A program made the position numbers and the translations under genes. Positions 16,866-24,908 of a DNA stretch of 64,000 bases are shown piece after piece. The DNA is from Rhodocyclaceae bacterium (lineage in GTDB: Bacteria > Pseudomonadota > Gammaproteobacteria > Burkholderiales > Rhodocyclaceae): assembly GCA_013791905.1 (NCBI GenBank), contig VMSX01000016.1:1-64000 (forward strand), in the 5' to 3' direction. Under the pieces are notes generated by a model. That model was not told where the DNA came from and ran no database searches. It was given only the letters and a program-made list of their open reading frames with translations. Numbering within the stretch: position 1 is the first letter of the stretch; each line of letters starts with the position of its first letter.

Positions 16866-18041
16866 TCAGGCGGCCTGTTGCAAGTCCTCGGTGATGGGTA
16901 TTCCCTCCGGCGTGAAGTAAGCCAGTCCGCGCGGCCCGTGAAACAGCGCGAGAGCCCCGTTGGCGTAGCGATTCACCCGCACCCGCGTCTTGACGTAGTT
17001 GCAGCGATGCCGATCCGCCGGAATCTGCAGGATCAGGTTCTCGAAACGCACACAGTTATCGGCACCGACGATACGCTCAACCTGCTCGCACAGGATGTCG
17101 TCCAGGCTGCCGCCGATCCACGGCACAAAGGCCGATCCGTCCGCCATCGCCGGCTGGGCAAACTCGGCGTTGTGGGCCGGCATATAGACCTCCCGAAGGT
17201 AGCGGTTGGCCTGGACCATGCTGGTGATGCCGGCCAGTGCCAACTCCTGTGGCAACCGCCCCTGATGCGTGCCAAAGGCCCGCTCCGAACGCCCCCGCGC
17301 CTCGGGCGAGTAGGCAGCGATCATGTCGATACCCAGTTGCTTCATGGCCCGCCCGAACTGGGTGGGGTTCTCGCGATCTACTTTGCCGCCCGCTTCGGGT
17401 GTGTGCCAGTAATGGCTGCCACGGTCGCTGTAGAAGGAGCTGAACAGCCCCCGGGCGACGATCACGTCCCGCACCCCTTGAAGGCTGCTTGCCGTGCCTT
17501 CCTCGCTCACGAAGAACATGGAGTAGTGCTCGCTGGTGGCGTCGTCCAGGGTGACGATCAGGTCCCAGCGTTGTCCGGCAACCCATTCGTGGTCGCTGCC
17601 GTCCTGATGGATCATCATGCCCGGCAGGGCGCTACGCTCCCGCCGTTTCCGGTGGGCACCCCGCTTCTCGGCCTTGGGCACCAGTTCGGCTTCTTGCAGA
17701 CGCTTCTTGACCCAGGTGTAGCTGCGTACGCCGCCGACCCGCCGGTACCAGCTATGGAAGTGCTTGACGTTCCAGCCAATGTGCTGGCTTCGGTACTGCT
17801 GGGTCAGCGCCATCACTTCATCGACCGGCGCCCGCCGGTTCGAGATTTGCTCCAGCCGCCGGTCGATCAGACCTTCCAAGCCTTCTGCCTCGTACCTCGC
17901 CAGGTACCGCCGAAAGTTGCGCTCGCACATCCCCAGTATCCGCGCAGCTTCGCCCTGCGTCAGCCGCCCCGCGTTCCAGCCTTCATACGCTTCTTCGAAT
18001 CTCATCTTCCGGATCTCCTGTAGCAGTTCCGTCGGCTTCAT
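16866..18041 (-). CDS. IS1202/ISNCY-family transposase
   Basis: A 391-residue DDE transposase. The N-terminus is a helix-turn-helix domain (RLTQGEAARILGMCERNFRR). The integrase core has D in QDGSDHEW, D in FYSDRGSHYW and E in RGRSERAFGTHQG, so the catalytic triad looks intact. The C-terminal beta-rich part ends in the usual Arg-rich/aromatic region. I chose ATG 18041 because a strong GGGGG-type ribosome site lies 6 bases upstream; the longer GTG start at 18062 is inside a hairpin. Frame and length appear complete, so the element may still be active. Confidence 0.92.
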   Translation of the reverse strand: MKPTELLQEIRKMRFEEAYEGWNAGRLTQGEAARILGMCERNFRRYLARYEAEGLEGLIDRRLEQISNRRAPVDEVMALTQQYRSQHIGWNVKHFHSWYRRVGGVRSYTWVKKRLQEAELVPKAEKRGAHRKRRERSALPGMMIHQDGSDHEWVAGQRWDLIVTLDDATSEHYSMFFVSEEGTASSLQGVRDVIVARGLFSSFYSDRGSHYWHTPEAGGKVDRENPTQFGRAMKQLGIDMIAAYSPEARGRSERAFGTHQGRLPQELALAGITSMVQANRYLREVYMPAHNAEFAQPAMADGSAFVPWIGGSLDDILCEQVERIVGADNCVRFENLILQIPADRHRCNYVKTRVRVNRYANGALALFHGPRGLAYFTPEGIPITEDLQQAA

Positions 18042-18044
18042 CTC

Positions 18045-18062
18045 GTGCCCCCTTCGGGGCAC
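18045..18062 (-). promoter_or_regulatory. Hairpin covering the transposase ribosome binding site
   Basis: GTGCCCC-GAAG-GGGGCAC is a perfect 7-bp stem with a 4-base loop just before ATG 18041. The GAAGGGGG ribosome site is in its loop and 3' arm, so the structure should reduce translation. Confidence 0.6.
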
Positions 18063-18083
18063 TATGACAACCGGACAGATGGC

Positions 18084-18118
18084 GTGCTACAGAACCGGAC
18101 AACTCATTAACTCGCAAC
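18084..18118. repeat. IS right terminal inverted repeat
   Basis: Complement of the left end. It also supplies the TAG that ends the truncated NERD frame (18087-18089). Confidence 0.85.
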
Positions 18119-18136
18119 ACTGCACGGAGATTTTGT
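18119..18136. repeat. Target site duplication, right copy
   Basis: Identical 18-bp copy of 16718-16735, next to the right inverted end of the IS. Confidence 0.92.
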
Positions 18137-19077
18137 TGCTACCGCATTGGCGGCATGCCAGACTCGTCGGCTTTTCACTAACCGGGGCGACGATCTCCGC
18201 ACTGGCAGTAGAGGGAGTGGGAGCAGGGGTTGCGGGTGGGGACGGGGGAGAATCGCTGAATCCGAATTTGGCGGCGTAGTTGACCGCAATGGGACGATGC
18301 AGCGAGCACAGTTGCCTCCCAATAGCTTCGATGGTTTCCGTGGATACAAACTTGCCCATGCTACCCAGCGTATCCAGGAGGCTTTCATTGTCCCATTGCT
18401 TTTCAATGGTCTTGAGCAATACATCGGCCTTGATGATCCGGCTGCCATCGAATTTCTTTGACCGGTCGATTCGAGCGCTGGCCGAGGCGAGGACATAAGA
18501 CTCGAAGCTTGGGGTCAGGCGGAGGCCTAACCGCGTGGGCATGTCGATGACGCCGAACGCATCTTTCAAGACTTCGATATGGCGCTCGTTTTGCGCCAGT
18601 GGCGACGGCATGCCTTCATAGGCTTTCTTGTAGTCGTTCCAGCGCAGGAATTCGCCCTCGTCGGTGATTTTCATTCCGGAGTTGAAGTGCTTGGTTTCCA
18701 GCACGAACACCGTCAGGGTGCGGTGGATCAACAGATGATCGATCTGGGCGACACGGCCATTGATCTCGAGCCGCAGATCATGGATGACTGCGGTCATCTT
18801 CGACGACTTGAAGTCGAAGTCGATCAAATAGGCAGATTCCTCCTCGCCCTTGATACCGGCCCGCAATATTTTGAGTTCCTTGTCGACGGATTGCTTTTGA
18901 GCTTCCGTGGCATCGGGCCGTTTTCGGAGGGTTTCGAGAGTAGCAACGGCAGGCTGCTTGCTGTCAGCGTGTTTGATGATCATTCGGGACAGTCTGGGAC
19001 AGAGGGTGACGGGGAAACCGTCATCATATCGAAAGCTCGTGCTGCGCTCTACGTGAAATCAACTTTCGTTGATCTTC

Positions 19078-19104
19078 GAAATGCGCCCGTAAAGGTCACA
19101 TTTC
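19078..19104. promoter_or_regulatory. Palindromic operator candidate, copy A
   Basis: GAAATGCG-N11-CACATTTC; the second arm has one mismatch to the first. It lies 31 bases before the first gene of the 19-33 kb transfer operon. Copies B (37079) and C (41821) have the same spacing and the same CCC at the start of the spacer. Confidence 0.7.
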
Positions 19105-19134
19105 GGCGACGCAAGGTGACATTCGGTCCCTACC

Positions 19135-19563
19135 ATGCGGGCCATGAATCGCTTGCCCGTTGCCATCCTGTTTGCGTCACTGTCTGTTACCGGACATGCC
19201 AGTTGCTTTGAGCAGGCCGGGGCAAGATACGGTGTCTCCCCGGTATTACTAAGCGCCATTTCACAGGTTGAGTCCAACGGGAACCCGCTTGCGAGGAATG
19301 TGAATCGCGACGGCAGCGAAGATATCGGGCACATGCAGATCAACAGTCGCTGGCTGCGCGTGCTGGCGTCTCATGGCATTGACCGTCGGGCGCTGATCGA
19401 TCCATGTCTCAACACGCATGTTGGTGCCTGGATTCTGGCGCAAAGCATCCGTGCGCATGGCTATGGCTGGGAAGCCATCGGTGCCTACAACGCCAAGAGC
19501 CCGAGCAAGCGCGTGGTCTATGCCCATCGTGTGGCAGCGGCCTTGAAGGCAAGGCGATCCTGA
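19135..19563 (+). CDS. Lytic transglycosylase of the conjugation system (LtgX/TrbN-like)
   Basis: A 142-residue secreted protein with a short signal peptide ending near GHAS. The SLT fold is clear: CFEQAGARYGVSPVLLSAISQVESNGNP contains the catalytic Glu, then DIGHMQINSRW and the AYNAKSP end. It cuts peptidoglycan to open a passage for the secretion channel. It is first in the 19-33 kb operon, as in other F-type and gonococcal-island systems. ATG 19135 and ATG 19144 are both possible; the stop overlaps the next ATG by one base. Confidence 0.9.
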   Translation: MRAMNRLPVAILFASLSVTGHASCFEQAGARYGVSPVLLSAISQVESNGNPLARNVNRDGSEDIGHMQINSRWLRVLASHGIDRRALIDPCLNTHVGAWILAQSIRAHGYGWEAIGAYNAKSPSKRVVYAHRVAAALKARRS

Positions 19564-20189
19564 TGCGCGCACTCGTTTCGATGGGAATGGTGATGGTGAT
19601 GTCCGGATGCGCCAATGTGCCTGAACTGGCCAATCACGATCCGGTTCGCCATGCCATCGGCTGGATCAATCGACAGTTTCTGGCGTGTCCTGAAACCGAA
19701 TGTCCTTCCCCCACTCGCAAGACCCTGGCGGTCGTGGATCTTCCATCTCGTCCGCAGAAAACACTGGATTCAGTCAAAGAAGTTGATGCAGTCCCCAAGG
19801 TCATACCGACCAAAGAATCGGTCGAGAAGCGCACCGTTCATTTTCAGTTTGGCAAGGCTTTGCCCACGCCGCAGGGCCTCAAAACCATTCTCGACCTGCC
19901 TCCCAATGCGAAGGCTGCGACCAGGATCGAACTCGATGGCCGGACCGACGACATCGGACCGAAAGCAGTCAACGACCGTCTGGCAAGACAACGTGCCGAG
20001 CATGTTCGTGACTGGCTGCTCAGGGAAGGAGTGAAGGCGCCCATCGTGCTGTCAGCCGAGGGAGGGTGCTGTTTTGCGGACAGCGACAAGACCGAGAGCG
20101 CACGTCAGCGCAATCGGCGCGTCGAGGTTCGTCTGGTGCATCGCGTCTTGGGACGGGATGCGGTTGGCAACAAGCAGGGAGCGCAATGA
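19563..20189 (+). CDS. OmpA-like peptidoglycan-associated lipoprotein
   Basis: A 208-residue protein. The signal peptide ends in a lipobox MSGC with Cys at residue 16. After a linker, the C-terminal OmpA/MotB domain reads VHFQFGKA, ELDGRTDDIGPKAVNDRLARQRAEHVRDWL and ESARQRNRRVEVRLV, with the Asp/Arg pair that binds diaminopimelate. It should anchor an outer-membrane complex to peptidoglycan. Between the transglycosylase and pilin genes it probably stabilises the transfer channel in the cell wall. Confidence 0.85.
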   Translation: MRALVSMGMVMVMSGCANVPELANHDPVRHAIGWINRQFLACPETECPSPTRKTLAVVDLPSRPQKTLDSVKEVDAVPKVIPTKESVEKRTVHFQFGKALPTPQGLKTILDLPPNAKAATRIELDGRTDDIGPKAVNDRLARQRAEHVRDWLLREGVKAPIVLSAEGGCCFADSDKTESARQRNRRVEVRLVHRVLGRDAVGNKQGAQ

Positions 20190-20190
20190 A

Positions 20191-20394
20191 GTGAAGTTAC
20201 CCCATACCCGCGGATTCATCCGCGACATCGCCATCGCCGGCGGCTTTATCGCCATCGGCATTCTGGCCCCGGGATCTCCGATCGAAAACGGCTTTGAAGC
20301 CCACCTTGGCGGGATTTCCGTCGGCCTGGGCCTGGGCTGGTTGATCAAGTGTTTTATTGACCTACAAGGGAGCAGTCATGCAAAACAGTCGTGA
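20191..20394 (+). CDS. Small predicted membrane protein
   Basis: A 67-residue ORF with a GTG start one base after the OmpA-like gene. It has two hydrophobic stretches (IAGGFIAIGILAPG and ISVGLGLGWLIKCF) joined by a short loop, which would make a hairpin in the inner membrane. It overlaps the start of traA by 17 bases, a sign of coupled translation. I do not recognise a family. Its fixed place before the pilin gene suggests a role in pilin insertion or assembly, but that is a guess. Confidence 0.6.
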   Translation: MKLPHTRGFIRDIAIAGGFIAIGILAPGSPIENGFEAHLGGISVGLGLGWLIKCFIDLQGSSHAKQS

Positions 20395-20671
20395 ATGGTT
20401 GCGGGCGGTATTCGCGCTCGTTCTTCTGGGTGCCGCCACCGGCGCGCTGGCCGGTACGACCGGTACCGAGTTCCAGAGTCTCTACACCTGGCTGACCGGC
20501 CTGGTGCAGGGCTATTTCGGCAAGGCGGCGGCCGTTGCCGCCATTGGTCTGGGAGCGCTGTTTTCCCTGGCACGGCTGAACCCGATCGCCATCCTTTCCG
20601 GAATCGGCTTTGCCGTCTTCCTCCAGTACGCGCCGACCATCGCGTCGGGCATCCTGACAGCAACGATCTGA
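20378..20671 (+). CDS. traA: Conjugative pilin TraA (VirB2/TrbC-like)
   Basis: A 97-residue pre-pilin. A signal sequence ends near GALAGTTG, followed by two hydrophobic segments (AAAVAAIGLGALFSL and ILSGIGFAVFLQYAP), the usual pilin hairpin. The mature form would be about 70 residues. It has a good ribosome site (AAGGGA) before ATG 20378. The neighbour order traA-L-E-K-B is the F-type order. A separate S26 peptidase (37144) of the kind that cyclises pilins is encoded in this island. Confidence 0.88.
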   Translation: MQNSREWLRAVFALVLLGAATGALAGTTGTEFQSLYTWLTGLVQGYFGKAAAVAAIGLGALFSLARLNPIAILSGIGFAVFLQYAPTIASGILTATI

Positions 20672-20678
20672 GCAAGCG

Positions 20679-20969
20679 ATGGAAGAGATCGGTTACATCC
20701 CAAAATCACTGGAAGCGCAGGAGCGCTTCCTTTGGTGGGATTTCGATCAGGCCATTCTCTTCCTGCTCGTGATGGGCATGGGCGTGGTATCGGGCGCGAT
20801 GATGGCCGGGATGATTTTTGGCGGTCTGGTGGCCTGGCAGTATGGGCGTCTCAAAACTGGCAAGCATCCCAAATTCGCGCTGCACGCGTTGTACTGGTGG
20901 CTGCCGAGCTGGATCGTGATCCGGGCACGGACCACGCCACCCTCCCATTGCCACTTCTTCCTGGGCTGA
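20679..20969 (+). CDS. traL: F-type transfer protein TraL
   Basis: A 96-residue inner-membrane protein. The soluble N-terminus (IPKSLEAQERFLWWDFDQA) is typical of TraL/VirB3-like proteins. A long hydrophobic hairpin follows (FLLVMGMGVVSGAMMAGMIF) with a basic end HALYWWLPSW. TraL helps pilin assembly at the inner membrane. It follows traA by 7 bases and precedes traE by 3. Confidence 0.88.
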   Translation: MEEIGYIPKSLEAQERFLWWDFDQAILFLLVMGMGVVSGAMMAGMIFGGLVAWQYGRLKTGKHPKFALHALYWWLPSWIVIRARTTPPSHCHFFLG

Positions 20970-20972
20970 GCC

Positions 20973-21599
20973 ATGAAATTCAGTCGATTCACTGCCGATC
21001 GGGATAACCAGCGCAACGAAATCTACTTCATGCGGATTGCGGTTGGCGGTCTCGTTCTCGCCTTGCTGGCCAATGCAGGGGCCGCGCTCACCGTTGCCGG
21101 TTCGGAACGGACCATTCTGGTTCCCCCTGACATCCACACGTCCTTCTGGGTGAGCGGGCAGAAGGTCTCTACCGAATACTTGCAGGAGATGGCCTATTGG
21201 TATGCGGGACTGGCGCTGAACATCACGCCTCACGTCGCCGACTACCAAAAGAACCAGTTTCTCAAGTATGCCGCGCCCAGCGAGTACGGCCGCTTGCAGG
21301 CCGAATTCGGGGCACGTGCCGATTTCATTCGCAAGAACAACGCCTCGACCCAGTTTTCCACACAGGCCATGACGGTCGACGAGAACGCCATGAAAGTGGC
21401 GCTCTCCGGCGTGCTGCAAACCTGGGTCAGCGACAAGAAGGCTGCCGAAAAGCAGACCGCCTATGTCGTCGGCTTTCGCTATCTCAACGGGAGACTCCAT
21501 GTATCCGAGTTCAAGGAAACCAGCGATCAGGATCCATTCGGTGCTGCCAGCAGCGCTGCAATGCCTGTGGCGACTGGTGGCGCTGCTATTCCTCGGTAG
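20973..21599 (+). CDS. traE: F-type transfer protein TraE
   Basis: A 208-residue protein with a single N-terminal membrane anchor (IAVGGLVLALLANAGAALTV) and a periplasmic VirB8-like domain. Family traits are ERTILVPPDI, WVSGQKVSTEYLQEMAYWYAGLALNITP and a C-terminal YLNGRLHVSEFKE. It is a core scaffold of the inner-membrane part of the channel. Its end overlaps the signal peptide region of traK by about 100 bases in another frame, larger than usual. Confidence 0.9.
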   Translation: MKFSRFTADRDNQRNEIYFMRIAVGGLVLALLANAGAALTVAGSERTILVPPDIHTSFWVSGQKVSTEYLQEMAYWYAGLALNITPHVADYQKNQFLKYAAPSEYGRLQAEFGARADFIRKNNASTQFSTQAMTVDENAMKVALSGVLQTWVSDKKAAEKQTAYVVGFRYLNGRLHVSEFKETSDQDPFGAASSAAMPVATGGAAIPR

Positions 21600-22254
21600 C
21601 GCAAGCACTGTCATCGCTGGTCAGTATCTGGAAGGCAGTCCGGACGATGGGCTGACCGCCACGATTTCGCGTGGCGAACCCAGCCTGATCCGCATCGAGG
21701 GTCGCAAGATTCGCCGGATTCAGGGTGTCGAGGGCGAATTCCAGGTCAATCCCGACAAGGAAACCGGCGTGGCCTACCTGAAGCCGGTCACCGACAAGCC
21801 GATGATCAGCCTGTTTGTCGCCGACGATGCCGGTCGGCATTGGAAGCTCAACCTGAAGATTGAGGATGTTCCGGCCGAAACGGTGGTCATCCGTGACCGC
21901 AGCCGCTTGCGTCAGGAGGCCGTGGCCAATGGGGTCGATGAGCCGCGCAATACAGCGATTCGGCGTGTCCTGCTTGCGCTCTCGCGTGATGCCGAACCGG
22001 AAGACATGGTGGTGCGTGATCGTCTGGAGATCGTGCCGCTGTGGAATGAAGCCCGGTTCGTGTTGGTGCGCACGCTGGAGGGTTCCTTGGTCGGAGAGAA
22101 GTACCAATTGACCAACGTTTCAAAAACACGGATGGTCATCGACGAACGCGAACTCTATCGCCGCGGCGTGTTGGCGGTCATGATCGAAGCGCTGGAGCTG
22201 GAACCCGGTGAGGCGACCCAGGTGTTTGTGGTGCTGGAGGGGCGTGATGGCTGA
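21499..22254 (+). CDS. traK: Secretin-like core protein TraK
   Basis: A 251-residue periplasmic protein. The signal peptide (LWRLVALLFLGSASTVIAG) is followed by a beta-rich domain with ISRGEPSLIRIEGRKIRRI and VNPDKETGVAYLKP, as in TraK/VirB9. The outer-membrane core ring is built from TraK, TraB and TraV. I chose ATG 21499 because GGGAG lies 6 bases upstream; this makes the long overlap with traE. Its end overlaps traB by 8 bases. Confidence 0.88.
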   Translation: MYPSSRKPAIRIHSVLPAALQCLWRLVALLFLGSASTVIAGQYLEGSPDDGLTATISRGEPSLIRIEGRKIRRIQGVEGEFQVNPDKETGVAYLKPVTDKPMISLFVADDAGRHWKLNLKIEDVPAETVVIRDRSRLRQEAVANGVDEPRNTAIRRVLLALSRDAEPEDMVVRDRLEIVPLWNEARFVLVRTLEGSLVGEKYQLTNVSKTRMVIDERELYRRGVLAVMIEALELEPGEATQVFVVLEGRDG

Positions 22255-23536
22255 GCCAGCGACCTCGCGCGTGTCGGGCGCCATCGCCCGGCTGTCGCCC
22301 AAGCATCGCCAGTACCTGATTCTCGGTCTGGGCGTGTCCAGCTTCATGTTGCTGGTGTTTGGCGGCGTAGCCATCTGGGACAAGCCGGTACAACTACCGC
22401 AAGGCGCCGTTCAATCCCGGCCGCAACCGATGCCGATCAACGCGCCCGGTGCTCAGGCCGATCCCCGTGACATCTGGATGAGCAAGAGTGCCGAGCAGAT
22501 GCGGCAGATGGAGGACATGATCCAGGGATTGCGGCAACAGGTAGATACGCTGGACAAGAAGCCGGCGACGACGATACCGCCAGCGCTGTCTCTACCTTTG
22601 CCGCCAGCACCGATGCCACCTCTGGCCGCACCGGGCGCCATGCCGTCAGTGATCTTGCCACCTCCACCCGGACATCCGCCGGCCGCCGGCCTGCCGAATC
22701 GGAAGCCTGGGGAGTTGGACGTTGCCATGGACACTGCAAATCCTCCACGGCCACCCGGCATCGCCTCGTTCGAGGTCAGCGATGCTCGCTTGGCCGTACC
22801 GAGTCAAGGCGCCAAGTCCGACCCGAAAAAGGAGGTACGCAGTTATGTCCCCTCGGGATCGTTCTTCCGTGCGGCCTTGCTCGGTGGCCTTGATGCGCCG
22901 ACCGGCGGTCAAGCGCAAAGCAATCCCCATCCGGTGCTCATGCGGGTGCAGGACAACGCCTTCCTCCCCAATCGCTACCGTTTCCAGATCAAGGAATGTC
23001 ACGCGCTGGGGGCCAGTCACGGCGATATCAGTTCAGAACGAGCCTATATCCGGCTTGAATCGCTCTCGTGTGTCCGGCATGACGGTCGGGCGATCGATGT
23101 GCCGGTCAAAGGCTATGTGGTTGGCGAGGATGGCAAGGCCGGCATGCGCGGGCGTCTGGTCAGCAAGCAGGGACAGGTCCTGGCCAATGCGCTGGTGTCA
23201 GGCATCGGTGCCGGTATCGGTCAGGCGGTCCAGCAGAGTGCGACGACTTATTCAACGAGTCCCCTCGGCACCATCGGAACCGTCGATACCGGCAAGCAAT
23301 TGCAGGCTGGTATCGGTACCGGTGTGGGCAAGGCGCTTGATCGCCTGTCCCAGTACTACATCACGCTGGCCGAGAAGATGTTTCCGATCATCGAGGTCGA
23401 TGCCGGACGCACCGTGGATGTGGTGTTCACCAAAGGCTTCTCGCTGGAGACCGAAGGTACCAGCGGAACGCCCGATACCTACACCGACATCTGGCGCCGG
23501 GGGCGCGAGGTCCAGAAGAAGCCCCTGGAACCCTGA
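22247..23536 (+). CDS. traB: Channel core protein TraB
   Basis: A 429-residue VirB10-like protein. One N-terminal membrane segment (YLILGLGVSSFMLLVFGGVAIW) is followed by a coiled coil (EQMRQMEDMIQGLRQQVD), a long Pro-rich spacer (about residues 105-180) that spans the periplasm, and the C-terminal TrbI/VirB10 domain (PVLMRVQDNAFLPNRYRF, GYVVGEDGKAGMRGRLVSK, VDVVFTKGF). It links inner and outer membranes and senses ATPase state in related systems. ATG 22247 is the best start; it overlaps traK. Confidence 0.92.
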   Translation: MAEPATSRVSGAIARLSPKHRQYLILGLGVSSFMLLVFGGVAIWDKPVQLPQGAVQSRPQPMPINAPGAQADPRDIWMSKSAEQMRQMEDMIQGLRQQVDTLDKKPATTIPPALSLPLPPAPMPPLAAPGAMPSVILPPPPGHPPAAGLPNRKPGELDVAMDTANPPRPPGIASFEVSDARLAVPSQGAKSDPKKEVRSYVPSGSFFRAALLGGLDAPTGGQAQSNPHPVLMRVQDNAFLPNRYRFQIKECHALGASHGDISSERAYIRLESLSCVRHDGRAIDVPVKGYVVGEDGKAGMRGRLVSKQGQVLANALVSGIGAGIGQAVQQSATTYSTSPLGTIGTVDTGKQLQAGIGTGVGKALDRLSQYYITLAEKMFPIIEVDAGRTVDVVFTKGFSLETEGTSGTPDTYTDIWRRGREVQKKPLEP

Positions 23537-23595
23537 TCCAACATCGCCCGACACAACCCAACACTATTTCTACCGAATTCAGACAGGAGTCTTCG

Positions 23596-24330
23596 ATGTT
23601 CGCTACTTACCGTCCCATGGCCACCGCTGCACTGCTGGCTACCCTCTGCCTTGCAACGTCCGTCACCCGCGCGGCGGATGAAGCGGCCGATGCCCTGGCA
23701 AGCAAGCTGAAAGACCTGTATCCGGCCACCAAGATCGAACGCGTGCAGCGTTCCGAACTACCGGGCCTTTTCGAGGTCGTGATGGGAAGGAATGCCGCTT
23801 ATACCGACAGTACCGGGCGTTACTTCATCTTCGGCCACCTGTTCGACATGAAGGAGCAACGTGATCTGACGGCGGAACGTGTCGAGAAGGCAGCGCGGAT
23901 CGCATTCGATACCCTGCCGCTGGCCGATGCAATCAAAACGGTACGCGGCAAGGGCGAGCGGGTGATTGCGGTGTTCTCTGATCCGGATTGCCCATTCTGC
24001 CGGCGGCTGGAATCCGAGCTGGACAAGCTCGACAACGTGACGCTCTACACCTTCCTCTATCCACTGGAAGGCCTGCACCCGGAAGCGAAGGGTAAGGCGG
24101 TCGCGGTCTGGTGCGCCAAGGATCGCTCTGGCGCCTGGAGCGAATTGATGCGCTCTGGCAAAGTACCCACCAAAGTCTCCTGCGACAACCCGATCGAACG
24201 CACTATCCAGTTGGGCCAGCGGCTGTCCATCCAGGGAACGCCTACCATGATTTCGAGTGACGGCCGCTTGCTGCCCGGCGCCGCGCCGCGTGAGCGTATC
24301 GAGCAATGGCTGGCGGAGGCGGCACGATGA
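23596..24330 (+). CDS. dsbC: DsbC-type thiol:disulfide isomerase of the transfer system
   Basis: A 244-residue periplasmic protein with a clear signal peptide ending at TRAAD. An N-terminal dimerisation domain precedes a thioredoxin fold with CPFC at residues 132-135, in FSDPDCPFCRRLESEL, and the cis-Pro region QGTPTMIS. DsbC-type enzymes refold misoxidised proteins. The transfer proteins of this island (TraU, TraN, TraH and the Cys-rich gene at 44206) have many cysteines, so this gene fits its place. It overlaps traV by ATGA. Confidence 0.9.
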   Translation: MFATYRPMATAALLATLCLATSVTRAADEAADALASKLKDLYPATKIERVQRSELPGLFEVVMGRNAAYTDSTGRYFIFGHLFDMKEQRDLTAERVEKAARIAFDTLPLADAIKTVRGKGERVIAVFSDPDCPFCRRLESELDKLDNVTLYTFLYPLEGLHPEAKGKAVAVWCAKDRSGAWSELMRSGKVPTKVSCDNPIERTIQLGQRLSIQGTPTMISSDGRLLPGAAPRERIEQWLAEAAR

Positions 24331-24908
24331 AGGCCACGCTGTTCCGCTTGCTGCCCCTCGCATTGGCGCTCACGGGTTGTTCCAGCCTGATGACCGGTCT
24401 GGACGGGCAGGGGGGCTTCTCCTGCAAAGCGCCCGATGGCATTTCCTGCGCATCGCTTTCCGGTGTCTATGCGAATGCCGTCCAGAACAACCTCCCCGGA
24501 CAACGTCCGCAGACCACCGCCAGCAAGTCTCTCGACGGCGGGCAAGTATCGGCACGGCTGACGAAGAACAGCCTGCAAGCCGGCGACCCGCTGCGCAGCG
24601 CACAAAAAGTTCGTCGTGTCTGGCTGGCACCCTGGGAAGACGAGGATGAAATCCTCCATGACCAGTCCTATTTCTACATGGTGGTCGATACCGGCCGCTG
24701 GCAGATCGAGCATTCCCGCCGTCAGGCGACGGAACGCTATCGACCGGTCATGGCGCCAAAGGCCTTTGCCCCACAGGCACCCGAAGCCGGGGAACGCCAG
24801 TCGTTGCAGATGGACCGGGTATCTCCGGTACTGCCGTCACAGTCCGCATCGCCTTTGCTCACGCCACAGTCACGTCCGGCGGGTGGCACGGCTGGAGTGC
24901 TGGAGTAA
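24327..24908 (+). CDS. traV: Channel lipoprotein TraV
   Basis: A 193-residue lipoprotein with lipobox ALTGC (Cys at residue 18). Family marks are FSCKAPDGISCASLSGVYANA near the N-terminus, with paired cysteines, and the RVWLAPWEDEDEILHDQSYFYMVVD stretch. It forms the outer-membrane cap with TraK and TraB. ATG 24327 overlaps the upstream stop; the last base of the stop is the first base of traC. The C-terminal 50 residues are low-complexity Pro/Ser. Confidence 0.88.
   Translation: MKATLFRLLPLALALTGCSSLMTGLDGQGGFSCKAPDGISCASLSGVYANAVQNNLPGQRPQTTASKSLDGGQVSARLTKNSLQAGDPLRSAQKVRRVWLAPWEDEDEILHDQSYFYMVVDTGRWQIEHSRRQATERYRPVMAPKAFAPQAPEAGERQSLQMDRVSPVLPSQSASPLLTPQSRPAGGTAGVLE

Larger units (their letters stand above)
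16736..18118 (-). mobile_element. Insertion sequence, IS1202/ISNCY type, 1383 bp
   Basis: It has a single transposase gene and inverted ends. The inner 18 bp are perfect: TGTCCGGTTCTGTAGCAC at 16754-16771 and its complement at 18084-18101. The similarity continues imperfectly outward to 16736 and 18118. It is flanked by an 18-bp direct repeat, and the host frame is restored on removal. Long target duplications are a known trait of IS1202-like elements. The transposase matches that family by its HTH plus integrase layout; subgroup assignment needs a database comparison. Confidence 0.9.
16545..18983 (-). pseudogene. NERD-domain / zinc-ribbon gene split by an insertion sequence
   Basis: The 5' part runs from ATG 18983 down to 18119 and the 3' part from 16717 to the TGA at 16547-16545. 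Dropping the IS and one copy of the 18-bp duplication joins them in frame to 345 residues. The N-terminal half matches a NERD domain (INGRVAQIDHLLIH, VFVLETKHF), a nuclease-related fold. The C-terminal part restores a zinc ribbon: CRQC, then FKCAACEG and RECTECKS. As it stands the protein ends four codons past the scar region in an unrelated tail (CCELMSCPVL), losing the ribbon. A nucleic-acid-related role is known for NERD proteins; whether the truncated form works is unknown. Confidence 0.88.

Noticed and set aside
16878-18023. Long plus-strand open frame (381 codons) opposite the transposase
   Set aside because: It is the antisense shadow of a complete DDE transposase and shows no domain or signal of its own.
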